A DNA stretch of 33,633 bases from Phycisphaerales bacterium (GTDB taxonomy: Bacteria; Planctomycetota; Phycisphaerae; Phycisphaerales; UBA1924): positions 1 to 33,633 of the forward strand of contig JAEPOJ010000035.1 in assembly GCA_017642965.1 (NCBI GenBank). Direction: 5' to 3'. The notes under the pieces are model-generated. The model did no database searches. It saw only the letters and a list, made by a program, of their open reading frames with translations, and was not told where the DNA came from. Made by a program: the position numbers and the translations under genes. Of the stretch, positions 8,203-14,933 are shown one piece after another. Position 1 is the first letter of the stretch, and each line of letters begins with the position of its first letter.

Positions 8203-8807
8203 TGATGACTCTGGATATCAAGCAGACTCTCGATCCGGTTCACAAGCTCACGAAGGTCGAACGGCTTCTTCAGGAAATCGTCCGCACCCGCCTCCTTCAG
8301 ACGCTGGATCTCGTCACGCTCCACCACACCCGACACACACAGCACACGCGTGTCCTCGTTCATCCCGTTCTCACGAACACGCTGGCACACCACGTTCCCG
8401 TTGATATCCGGCAGCATGTAATCGAGCACGATCAGCTGCGGCTTGAACCGCTCGGTCTCGATCCCCGCGTCGTACCCAGTCCCCGCGCTGCGGACCTCAA
8501 AGCGCCCGTCGGACTCGAGAAGATCCGTGATCAGATCCACGATCTCCGGCTCATCGTCCACGATCAGCACACGCTTGCGGTCAGAACCGATCGACTCCAG
8601 CGGGATGTCGTTCTCACGCATGAAACGGATCAGCTCCTCACGCGGGATCCTCCGGAACCGAGAGCCAGGCACACGGAAACCATTCAGACGCCCGGAGTCG
8701 AAGCAGCGGATGATCGTCTGCTGACTCACCTTGCACACCTTCGCGGCCTCACCGGTCGTGAACACCTTCTTCTGTGACCAGTCCTCGTTGTTCTGCGTCG
8801 CCACCAT
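8199..8807 (-). CDS. Response regulator with N-terminal excisionase/MerR-type HTH and C-terminal receiver
   Basis: The 202-residue protein has an N-terminal helix-turn-helix of the excisionase/MerR-like type (about 14-66: FTTGEAAKVCKVSQQTIIR, then a wing SRFRRIPREEL). A complete receiver domain follows (78-198) with Asp84-Asp85, phosphoacceptor Asp129 (LIVLDYMLPD), Ser159 in place of Thr, and Lys181 before Pro-Phe. The order, DNA-binding part first and receiver last, is opposite to the common OmpR/NarL layout. The ATG at 8807 is chosen because GGAAGGA lies just upstream; the longer frame to 8882 lacks support. It is the first gene of the operon and is coupled by ATGA to the histidine kinase, its likely partner. 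It is the only receiver in the window with all key residues. Target sites are unknown. Confidence 0.9.
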   Translation of the reverse strand: MVATQNNEDWSQKKVFTTGEAAKVCKVSQQTIIRCFDSGRLNGFRVPGSRFRRIPREELIRFMRENDIPLESIGSDRKRVLIVDDEPEIVDLITDLLESDGRFEVRSAGTGYDAGIETERFKPQLIVLDYMLPDINGNVVCQRVRENGMNEDTRVLCVSGVVERDEIQRLKEAGADDFLKKPFDLRELVNRIESLLDIQSHQ

Positions 8808-8939
8808 GCGAGTCCTTCCGATCGGGTGCGTTCGTTGGGTGCAACTTCGCCCAGTCGGATATCGTCGCAGAGTTTGCCCCACTTCACACCCATCACGCTA
8901 TCGGAGCACGGTTCACGCCGTGCGCACGCGCAACACGCG

Positions 8940-9647
8940 TTATCCGGACCCACGCGCACGCCACTGCGTCACCGCGTCCGGCTCACGCGCGTACAGCGGC
9001 GCCAGACGCAGCGGGTCGACCGGCGCAATCCCCGCGCTCGCCGACAGCAGCGCCCGCACATCGAGCTCGATCGGACGCACCTCGATCCCCGCCGAGTCCG
9101 CGAACGCCCGGAACACGTCCGGCAGGTGCTGGTCCGCATGCAGCGTCCGCGCCCCGCACCCCCCCAGCGCCGCGGGCCCAACGACCCCCACCTCCTCGAT
9201 CGAACCGTCGCCGCGCAGCACGCTCACGTGCCCACGCCCCTTCTTCGTCGCCAGCACGATCAGCGCCGGCACATCCCCCGCACCGATCGCCTCCGACGCC
9301 ACACGCGCAGCCGGCACGCCTACGAGCTCCGCGCCAAGCGTGTCCGCCAGCACCTTCGCGCTCGTCGTCGCGATCCGCAGCGCCGTGTACCCGCCCGGGC
9401 CCGTCGAAACGATCACCCGCGCAACCTGCGCGGGACGCACGCCGCACGATCCCGCCAGCCCCGAGACCGCGTGCATCACCGCGTCGGAACCGCGCTGCGA
9501 ATCGGGCAGCGGCGCCGAACCCAGCAGCGTCCCGTGCGCATCCCACAGCGCCACGCTGTGCGATACCGCCCCGCCCGCGCCGCGCGCACTGGGGTTGGAC
9601 ATCTCGATACCAAGCGTGATGGACTCTGACGCCTCGCTCATCATCAT
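8940..9647 (-). CDS. tsaB: TsaB, tRNA threonylcarbamoyladenosine biosynthesis subunit
   Basis: The 235-residue protein carries the TsaB signature STGPGGYTALRIATTSAK at about residues 81-98 (family form GPGSFTGLRIG) within an ASKHA-type fold, followed by AELVGVPAARV. TsaB is the TsaD-like but inactive partner that, with TsaD and TsaE, makes t6A37 in tRNAs that read ANN codons. It acts in the cytoplasm. The N-terminus holds three consecutive Met codons at 9647, 9644 and 9641; I give the longest, preceded by GGGAGAGCGA. The start overlaps the stop of the arfB-like gene, so the two are cotranslated. The pairing of t6A modification and ribosome rescue in one unit makes sense as housekeeping translation quality control. 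The C-terminal region is shorter and more divergent than in well-studied TsaB. Confidence 0.87.
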   Translation of the reverse strand: MMMSEASESITLGIEMSNPSARGAGGAVSHSVALWDAHGTLLGSAPLPDSQRGSDAVMHAVSGLAGSCGVRPAQVARVIVSTGPGGYTALRIATTSAKVLADTLGAELVGVPAARVASEAIGAGDVPALIVLATKKGRGHVSVLRGDGSIEEVGVVGPAALGGCGARTLHADQHLPDVFRAFADSAGIEVRPIELDVRALLSASAGIAPVDPLRLAPLYAREPDAVTQWRARGSG

Positions 9648-10117
9648 TCGCTCTCCCTGGGCGGGCGTCGCAGGCGCTTGGTCTCCGATCGACGCGACTT
9701 CGCGTCGAGCCGACGACGGACAGAACCCTTCGTCGGCTTGGTCTCACGGCGCTTCTTCGGCTCGATCACCGCGCGCGCCACAAGCTCCTTGAGCCGATCC
9801 ATGCACGCGCGACGATTGCGAGACTGACTCCGCGTCTCGTCACGCTCAATCAGCAGCTCATCGCCCGACGTCACCGAGCTCCCCGCAAGACGGCGCAGCC
9901 GCGCCATCGCCCGCTCGCTCAGCGGGATCGCGCTCAGCGCCACACGCAGCTGCGCCTTGGTCGCACGCTTGTTTACGTTCTGGCCGCCGGGCCCGGACGA
10001 GCGAACGAAGCTGATCTCGATGTCCTGATCGCGCACCCGCACACCAGGCGCAAGCAGCGTCCCGGACCGTCGAATCGGCCCACCGGACGCGTCAGAATGG
10101 GGTTCTCGCTCGCTCAT
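9644..10117 (-). CDS. arfB: ArfB-like ribosome-rescue peptidyl-tRNA hydrolase
   Basis: The 157-residue protein contains the class-I release-factor catalytic motif GGQ at residues 44-46 (FVRSSGPGGQNVNK) and has no codon-recognition domain. It ends in a long Arg/Lys-rich tail (KKRRETKPTKGSVRRRLDAK and onward). This is the layout of ArfB/YaeJ, which inserts its basic tail into the empty mRNA channel of stalled ribosomes and hydrolyses the peptidyl-tRNA. The residues around GGQ and the tail length fit. Two starts are possible, ATG at 10129 or 10117. The inner one is preferred because a TTGCAA/TATGCA promoter would start transcription at about 10118, giving a leaderless message; neither has a good ribosome site. 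Downstream tsaB overlaps by 4 bp. Confidence 0.88.
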   Translation of the reverse strand: MSEREPHSDASGGPIRRSGTLLAPGVRVRDQDIEISFVRSSGPGGQNVNKRATKAQLRVALSAIPLSERAMARLRRLAGSSVTSGDELLIERDETRSQSRNRRACMDRLKELVARAVIEPKKRRETKPTKGSVRRRLDAKSRRSETKRLRRPPRESE

Positions 10118-10124
10118 ACCGGGG

Positions 10125-10153
10125 TGCATAGCACGGGTCTATCAGAATTGCAA
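10125..10153 (-). promoter_or_regulatory. Sigma70-like promoter for arfB-tsaB, possibly leaderless
   Basis: On the minus strand TTGCAA (10153-10148) and TATGCA (10130-10125) are 17 nt apart. The -10 ends 7 nt before the ATG at 10117. Confidence 0.45.
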
Positions 10154-10201
10154 GTGCTTTGTTCGCTCCGTCTTGCGCGTGAAAAGTCATGGCGCCCCCC
10201 A

Positions 10202-10230
10202 TTGACCCGGCGGGGTGTGTCTGCCATACT
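10202..10230 (+). promoter_or_regulatory. Sigma70-like promoter for the HU-family gene
   Basis: TTGACC (10202-10207) and CATACT (10225-10230) are separated by exactly 17 nt, one of the best consensus matches in the window. Transcription would start near 10237, leaving a leader of about 150 nt before the ATG at 10390. It is divergent from the arfB promoter. Confidence 0.6.
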
Positions 10231-10236
10231 CAGGGT

Positions 10237-10389
10237 TGTCGGATCATCTATTGCCTGCTGCGGGGTCTGAGGAGTCGAGGGGGCACAACGGTGGCATGAT
10301 CCACACAACGGGGTGGCTCCCTGATCGTAGGGGAGCTGACTACGACCAGACCGGCCGCACGCAACCGCGTGAGGGAAGGATGAGACATA
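10237..10389 (+). other. Long structured 5' leader of the HU-family gene
   Basis: The roughly 150-nt untranslated region is G-rich and contains at least one clear stem (GCTCCCT / AGGGGAGC, about 10316-10338). It ends in the ribosome site GGAAGGATGAG. I do not recognise a known riboswitch or RNA family. A TGATCCACA at 10297-10305 differs from the DnaA box TTATCCACA by one base, but it is alone. HU genes are often controlled after transcription, so a regulatory leader is plausible but unproven. Confidence 0.4.
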
Positions 10390-10821
10390 ATGAGCGACAC
10401 AATCACCAAGAAAATCCTGATCGACCGAATCGCGGACTCCACAGGCATGAAGCGCGTGGCCGTCAAGCAGGTGGTTCAGGAGTTTCTCGATCAGGTGATT
10501 GTCGAACTCGGCGAAGGAAACCGACTCGAGTTCCGCGACTTCGGCGTCTTCGAGGTCAAGCAGCGCGCCCCACGCATGGCACAGAACCCAAAGACGCTCG
10601 AACGCGTCCCCGTTCCCGCCAAGCGCACCGTCAAGTTCAAGGTCGGACGCCGCATGCGTGAAGCCATGGAAAGCACCGATAACCAGGACAAGGGCAACGC
10701 CAGCGTCGAGCTCAAGGCCGCGTCAAACAAGACCGCCCGCGAAGACCACGAACGCGAAGTCGTCGCCACCATCGGGGCCAAGCACCACGAGCGCACCCCC
10801 GAAACCGCCGGCGCCCGATAA
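10390..10821 (+). CDS. HU/IHF-family DNA-binding protein with C-terminal extension
   Basis: The 143-residue protein opens with a typical HU fold of about 95 residues. KKILIDRIADSTGMKR forms the first helices, and DFGVFEVKQRAPRMAQNPKT is the beta-arm region with the conserved Arg and Asn-Pro that insert into bent DNA. A 45-residue hydrophilic extension (from about residue 98) is rich in Lys, Glu, Ala and His and is not part of the common HU core; it may be disordered. HU-type proteins bend and compact DNA and help at origins and promoters. The start has GGAAGGA about 9 nt upstream. It is a single gene, followed by a 147-bp gap before the receiver-HDOD gene. The divergent neighbour and the nearby composition switch make its position of interest. 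Confidence 0.92.
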   Translation: MSDTITKKILIDRIADSTGMKRVAVKQVVQEFLDQVIVELGEGNRLEFRDFGVFEVKQRAPRMAQNPKTLERVPVPAKRTVKFKVGRRMREAMESTDNQDKGNASVELKAASNKTAREDHEREVVATIGAKHHERTPETAGAR

Positions 10822-10968
10822 GAACGACGCACAGATCCGGACCAAAGCACACCCACCCCGCACGACCCTGTGCCATCCTCACAATTGAGGAACTCTCGCT
10901 ATCATGCCGCCCACGCCAACGGCCGAATCCAGACGTAGGACACTTTTTCTACGACTGGAGGGACGCCC

Positions 10969-12756
10969 ATGCGCTCCGTACTCATCCTCGACGGCTGCCC
11001 GCTCACACGCGAATGCCTCTCCCTGCTCCTGCGTGAGGAGGGCTACAAGGTTCTGACCGCCAACACCGCTGCCGCGGCCAAGGAAATCATCGCCAAGCGC
11101 GTCCCCGACCTGCTCCTCTGCGAACTCGTCGTGCCCGACGGCAGCGTGCTCGGCGTGCTCCGCTGGATCCGGGAGCAGTCCAACACCGGCTCCATCCGCG
11201 TCTGTGTCCTGACCAACGTCGCGGCCAAGAAGCCGCTCACCCAAGCCGTCGAGGCCGGCGTCAACGCCGTCATGCTCAAGGCCCGCTTCACCTTCCGCGG
11301 GCTCGTCAAGCAGCTCGAAGACCTCGGGGCCAGCCAAAAGAACGCCGACACCGAGCACACCCCGCCGGCCGCGGCACGGAGCTACCCGCTCCCGATCCCC
11401 GCGCCGGACCCCGCGCTCGAGCTCCGCCGCTTCAAGCCAATCATCACCCGCCCCGACCTGGAAGCCAAGCTCGAGGAGCACACGCACCCCGCCTGCTCGC
11501 AGACGGTCGTCGCCCACGTGCAGCGCATCCTCGGCTCCGACACCTGCGAGATGGAGGCGCTCGCCGACGCCATCGCCGGCGACCCCGGGCTCTACGCCCG
11601 CGTGTTCGAATCCGCGGCGAGCTCCGGCGAGGAGGGCAACGAGGTCGAGTGCGAGGAGCCCGCCGGCTCCGTGTTCGAGGCCCTGCTCCGGATCGGGCTC
11701 GACCGCCTGCGCGAGATCCTCGACGAAGCAACGCACCTCGACCACGAACGCTTCACCCATCAGGGCGGATTCGCGATGTCGCTCGATCAGCAGCGGGTCC
11801 ACGGGATCGCCGTCAGCGTGATCGCCGAGCGGATCGCGTCGCTGTGCCCAGACGTTGACGAGAAGACGGCACGGACCGCCGGGCTGCTGCACGACTGCGG
11901 GCGTCTGCGGATGCTGGGCGCGCTGGGCGAGCAGGTCGTGGAGACCGGCGCGGCGAGCCACGGGCTGGGCGTCTCCCTGCTGGCGGGCGAGAAGCGACTG
12001 ATCCTGAGCGAGCACGACAAGCTGGGCATGCAGACCTGCTCGGACTGGAACCTGCCCAAGGACGTGATCCAGGCGATCGGCTACCACCACGAGGACGCGG
12101 CCCGGATCTCTTCGGTCTGCAGCAACGCCGCCAAGCTGGTGAGCACGGTCGCGATCGCCGACAAGGTCGCGCACGCGCTGGGCTACGGGCACTCTGGGTC
12201 GACGGTGATCGAGCCCACGGAGGCGCTGATCGCCAACCTCGAGCTCGAGGAGTTCGGGCTCGATCAGGTCACCAACGGGATCCGCGAGCAGATCGACGCG
12301 GCCATCAAGCGGGCCGGGCTTGACCCGGCGCTGCTGACGGACGGCGTCGTGCACGCGATGCCCGACCTGCCGATGCGTCCGGTGTTCGTGAGCGCGGACC
12401 CGGATCACGACGTGGTCGGGCGCTGGCTCTGCGAGGAGTTCGGGGGCCTCGAGGAGCACGAGCTGCCGAACCTGATCGTGGTGCATGGGCGGCACGCCAA
12501 GGACCGCAACGAGCTGAGCGACCGCTTGACGCAGCTGCATCAGGAGCTGATGGGGCGTGGCCTGAGCGAGGCGATCCCGATGCTGATCCTCTCGCCCAAC
12601 GGGCGCTACAACCTGAGCGAGGACGTGATGACACGCCACCTGTGCATGAACCTGCGGACGCCCTTCGGCGTGACGCAGTTCGAGCAGGCGTGCACGGCAC
12701 TGCTGAGCGGGAGGCAGGAGCTCCCTGCGGCCCGCACAGCGCAGATGGCGGCGTAA
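10969..12756 (+). CDS. Receiver-HDOD/HD-type signalling protein
   Basis: The 595-residue protein starts with a receiver-like domain (1-125). Its first acidic pair is reduced to Asp8-Gly9 and the phosphoacceptor is Glu52 (DLLLCELVVPD), while Thr81 and Lys103 of the switch set remain. A variable linker (about 125-165) follows, then an HDOD-like domain (about 165-410) with HDCGR at His307-Asp308 and IGYHHEDA near 369-376. The C-terminal part (about 430-595) holds VFVSADPDHDVVGRWLCEEF and may be a second receiver-like fold. GGAGG lies 8 nt before the ATG. The Glu suggests a receiver fixed in one state. Codon choice changes within the gene from C-ending to G-ending near 11.8 kb. It ends 3 bp from the convergent helicase stop, with no terminator between. 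Confidence 0.85.
   Translation: MRSVLILDGCPLTRECLSLLLREEGYKVLTANTAAAAKEIIAKRVPDLLLCELVVPDGSVLGVLRWIREQSNTGSIRVCVLTNVAAKKPLTQAVEAGVNAVMLKARFTFRGLVKQLEDLGASQKNADTEHTPPAAARSYPLPIPAPDPALELRRFKPIITRPDLEAKLEEHTHPACSQTVVAHVQRILGSDTCEMEALADAIAGDPGLYARVFESAASSGEEGNEVECEEPAGSVFEALLRIGLDRLREILDEATHLDHERFTHQGGFAMSLDQQRVHGIAVSVIAERIASLCPDVDEKTARTAGLLHDCGRLRMLGALGEQVVETGAASHGLGVSLLAGEKRLILSEHDKLGMQTCSDWNLPKDVIQAIGYHHEDAARISSVCSNAAKLVSTVAIADKVAHALGYGHSGSTVIEPTEALIANLELEEFGLDQVTNGIREQIDAAIKRAGLDPALLTDGVVHAMPDLPMRPVFVSADPDHDVVGRWLCEEFGGLEEHELPNLIVVHGRHAKDRNELSDRLTQLHQELMGRGLSEAIPMLILSPNGRYNLSEDVMTRHLCMNLRTPFGVTQFEQACTALLSGRQELPAARTAQMAA
11760..11880. other. Strand-composition switch point (C-rich to G-rich plus strand)
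   Basis: Inside the receiver-HDOD gene, synonymous sites change from mostly C to mostly G. By hand count, the first 115 or so codons use about 13 CTC to 5 CTG for Leu. From 11880 to 12060 every Leu is CTG, and Val and Ala show the same shift. Sequence to the left is C-rich on the plus strand and sequence to the right is G-rich, whichever strand the genes lie on. The boundary is gradual and cannot be placed more exactly by eye. Confidence 0.7.
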
Positions 12757-12759
12757 GGA

Positions 12760-14298
12760 TCAGCGCCCGCGGCGCTTGGCCTTGCCGCCCATCATCTTGC
12801 CCGGGCGCTTGGACGGCACGATGCCGCCCGGGAACTTGGCCGCGAGCTCTTTGTCGGACATCTTCTCGACCTGCGGCGCCTCGTTCTGCTGGAAGCGGTT
12901 CTTCTTGGGCTCTGTGGGAGCGCCCTTGACCTCGTAGGTCGGACGCCCGCCGGTGGGCTCGTCCTTCCAGTCATCGGGTCGGGGGCGGGGCTCGAAGTCG
13001 TCGTAGTGCTGCGCCGGGATCTCGGCGTTGACGAGCAGCTCGATCTCGGTGAGCAGCGATCCCTGCGCGGGGGTGACCAGCGACCAGGCGTGCCCGTCGC
13101 GCCCGGCACGGGCGGTCCGGCCGATGCGGTGGACGTAGAGGTCCGGGTCCTCGGGCAGGTCGTAGTTGATGACGTGGGTGATGCCCTCGACGTCGATGCC
13201 GCGCGATGCGAGGTCTGACGCGACGAGGACGTTAAGGTCGCCGCCGCGGAACTTGCTCATGACCTGGTTGCGCTTGGACTGGGAGAGGTCGCCGTGGATG
13301 GCGTGTGCGGAGATGCCCTTGCGCTCGAGGTAGCGGACGACGGAATCCACCGTGCGCTTCATGCGGCAGAAGACGACGGTGAGCGCGGGCTCCTCGTGGG
13401 TGAGCAGGTGGGCGAGCATGCGGCGCTTGTCCCACGGCTCGACGGTGACGTACTGCTGCTTGACGAGGTCGACGGTGAGTGCGCCCGCGGAGACCTCGAG
13501 CTTCTCGGGGTCCTGCATGAAGGTGCGTGCGAGCCGTTCGATCTCGTCGGTGAAGGTCGCGGAGACGAAGATGGTCTGGCGGTCCTTGGGGCACTTCTTG
13601 AGGATCTTCTTGATGTCGTCACGGAAGCCGATGTCGAGCATGCGGTCGACCTCGTCGAGGACGGCGAACTCGATGTCGTAGAGGTGGAGGTAGCCGCGTT
13701 CGATCATGTCGAGGACGCGCCCGGGTGTGCCGACGATGATCTCGGGGCCCTGCTCGAGCTGCTTGGCCTGGACGTTGATGGACTGGCCGCCGTAGATGGC
13801 GCAGACCTTAAGTCCGGTGTGGGGCGCGAGTTCTTCGATGTCCTGCTTGATCTGGATGGCGAGCTCGCGTGTTGGTGCGAGAATGATGGAGATCATCGAA
13901 TCGCCTGGCTCGATCATGTTGAGCAGGGGGAGGGCGAAGGCGGCGGTCTTGCCGGTGCCGGTTTTGGCCTGGCCGAGGATGTCGACGCCGGTCATGGCGA
14001 GGGGCACGAGGGCGGCCTGGATTTTGGTGGGGTGCTTGAAACCTCGCTCGTCCATGGCCTGGACGATGGAGTCCTTGAGCCCGAGGTCGGCGAAGGTTTT
14101 GTCGATCTCGAATGTTTCGGGGTTCCAGCCGCCCTTGGGCTCGCTGATGGTACGTTTGCGCTCGGGCTCACGGTCGGCTCCCGCGTCGCGTTTCCCGCGC
14201 CTGCGTCCGCCGCCTCCCTTTTTGCCGCCCCGTGATCTTCTCTTGCCGCCGCCTGTTGACGCGTTTGGCGCGTCCGAATCGCGATATTTGTCGCTCAT
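12760..14298 (-). CDS. DEAD-box ATP-dependent RNA helicase (DEVD variant)
   Basis: The 512-residue protein has a basic low-complexity N-terminus (about 1-50, Arg/Lys/Gly-rich) and then the two RecA-like helicase lobes. Motifs in order: Q motif region (FADLGLKDSIVQAM, then PTKIQ), motif I AKTGTGKT, Ia PTRELA, Ib TPGR, motif II DEVD in place of DEAD, motif III SAT, IV VVFCRMK, V SDLASRGIDV, VI HRIGRTARAG. The C-terminal tail is again basic (KRPGKMMGGKAKRRGR). Such helicases unwind RNA duplexes in ribosome assembly and mRNA turnover; RhlE or CsdA-like roles are the closest. Ala to Val in motif II is a mild change seen in some active relatives. AGGAAG before the ATG at 14298 favours this start over the longer frame to 14376. 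It ends tail-to-tail with the receiver-HDOD gene. Confidence 0.93.
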   Translation of the reverse strand: MSDKYRDSDAPNASTGGGKRRSRGGKKGGGGRRRGKRDAGADREPERKRTISEPKGGWNPETFEIDKTFADLGLKDSIVQAMDERGFKHPTKIQAALVPLAMTGVDILGQAKTGTGKTAAFALPLLNMIEPGDSMISIILAPTRELAIQIKQDIEELAPHTGLKVCAIYGGQSINVQAKQLEQGPEIIVGTPGRVLDMIERGYLHLYDIEFAVLDEVDRMLDIGFRDDIKKILKKCPKDRQTIFVSATFTDEIERLARTFMQDPEKLEVSAGALTVDLVKQQYVTVEPWDKRRMLAHLLTHEEPALTVVFCRMKRTVDSVVRYLERKGISAHAIHGDLSQSKRNQVMSKFRGGDLNVLVASDLASRGIDVEGITHVINYDLPEDPDLYVHRIGRTARAGRDGHAWSLVTPAQGSLLTEIELLVNAEIPAQHYDDFEPRPRPDDWKDEPTGGRPTYEVKGAPTEPKKNRFQQNEAPQVEKMSDKELAAKFPGGIVPSKRPGKMMGGKAKRRGR

Positions 14299-14443
14299 TG
14301 TGCTTCCTGGTGATGTGCCCCGTGCAGGGCCCTTGCCGAACCGGATCACGATCCTCGTGTCCTCGGCACCGTCCATCGCCCCCGACGATGGGGGCTGTGA
14401 GTTGGATCATAGGCGGTGTGGTGACAGGGGTTTGGGGAGGGAG

Positions 14444-14478
14444 AGGCAATAGGCAATAGGCAGTGGGCAATGGGCGGG
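14444..14478 (+). repeat. Five-copy heptamer tandem repeat
   Basis: Five adjacent 7-mers read AGGCAAT, AGGCAAT, AGGCAGT, GGGCAAT, GGGCGGG. The array sits in the 635-bp gap between the helicase gene (its upstream side) and the next plus-strand gene. Confidence 0.7.
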
Positions 14479-14495
14479 GATTGGGGGAGAATGGG

Positions 14496-14586
14496 TTGAA
14501 CGCGAAGATCGCGAAGGGCTCGAAGGGGGAGGGGGACTGAACGCAGAGGTCGCAAAGGTCACGCAGAGGCGCAGAGAAGAGGGGGA
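14496..14586 (+). repeat. CGCAGAG-type dispersed repeat, copy A
   Basis: The unit contains GAACGCGAAGATCGCGAAGG, GCTCGAAGGGGGAGG, ACTGAACGCAGAG, GGTCACGCAGAGG and CGCAGAGAAGAGGGGG. It is close to copies at 17921, 18739 and 20697 in the same orientation. Open frames over it (minus-strand peptides rich in SPSRSSRS) are artefacts of the repeat and not genes. Confidence 0.75.
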
Positions 14587-14655
14587 GAGGGGGAAGAGGT
14601 GGTTGACGTGCGGAGGTGGATGAGGAAGGAGAGGGGCGGAGAACAAGACTGGGTT

Positions 14656-14776
14656 GGGTGCCCTGCTCACGCGGAGCTTGAGCGGGTTTAGACGGAGACA
14701 AATCCATGCATAAACCGCGTCTTCGACGCGGCGTATGCATGGCACCCGGCTCAAAGCTCGCGTGAGCAGGGCACCC
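14656..14776. repeat. Large nested inverted repeat (cruciform-capable)
   Basis: The outer arms at 14656-14682 and 14750-14776 are near-perfect reverse complements over about 27 bp, with GGGTGCCCTGCTCACGCG at the outer end. Inside, CCATGCATA (14704-14712) pairs with TATGCATGG (14734-14742), and at the centre CCGCGTC (14715-14721) pairs with GACGCGG (14725-14731) across a 3-nt loop. It belongs to the GGGTGCC/GGCACCC family but is larger than the others. It lies 157 bp before the next gene. The remainder of this gap shows nothing else I recognise. Confidence 0.8.
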
Positions 14777-14870
14777 GGCGGTTCTCGTGAAAACACTGCA
14801 CTTCGCGCGGGGATGCGGGCCAAGCCGCCGCACGCTACTCTCACCCCCTGATCGGACACTGAACTTTTGC

Positions 14871-14898
14871 TTGCGATCATGGATATTCCTGCTACTCT
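14871..14898 (+). promoter_or_regulatory. Candidate promoter for the beta-propeller dockerin gene
   Basis: TTGCGA (14871-14876) and TACTCT (14893-14898) are 16 nt apart, with a predicted start near 14905. GAAAGG precedes the ATG at 14934. Confidence 0.4.
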
Positions 14899-14933
14899 GA
14901 GGAAATCCATTAATTGCTAAGAAAGGTCAGTTT

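Noticed and set aside
4792..8205. A 1137-codon open frame antisense to the kinase operon
   Set aside because: The product is an Arg/His/Leu-rich shadow with no domain; the opposite strand encodes a full HDOD kinase and a receiver-GAF protein with clear motifs.
10297..10305. Single DnaA-box-like TGATCCACA
   Set aside because: One mismatch and alone; no cluster and no AT-rich unwinding region, so not called an origin element.
10879..12639. Minus-strand frame opposite the receiver-HDOD gene
   Set aside because: It has no recognisable fold and arises from the GC-rich third positions of the real gene.
14407..14910. Minus-strand frames with SPSRSSRS-type peptides, also seen at 17818-18088 and 18478-18993
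   Set aside because: They are translations of the dispersed CGCAGAG repeat and share sequence only because the repeat does.
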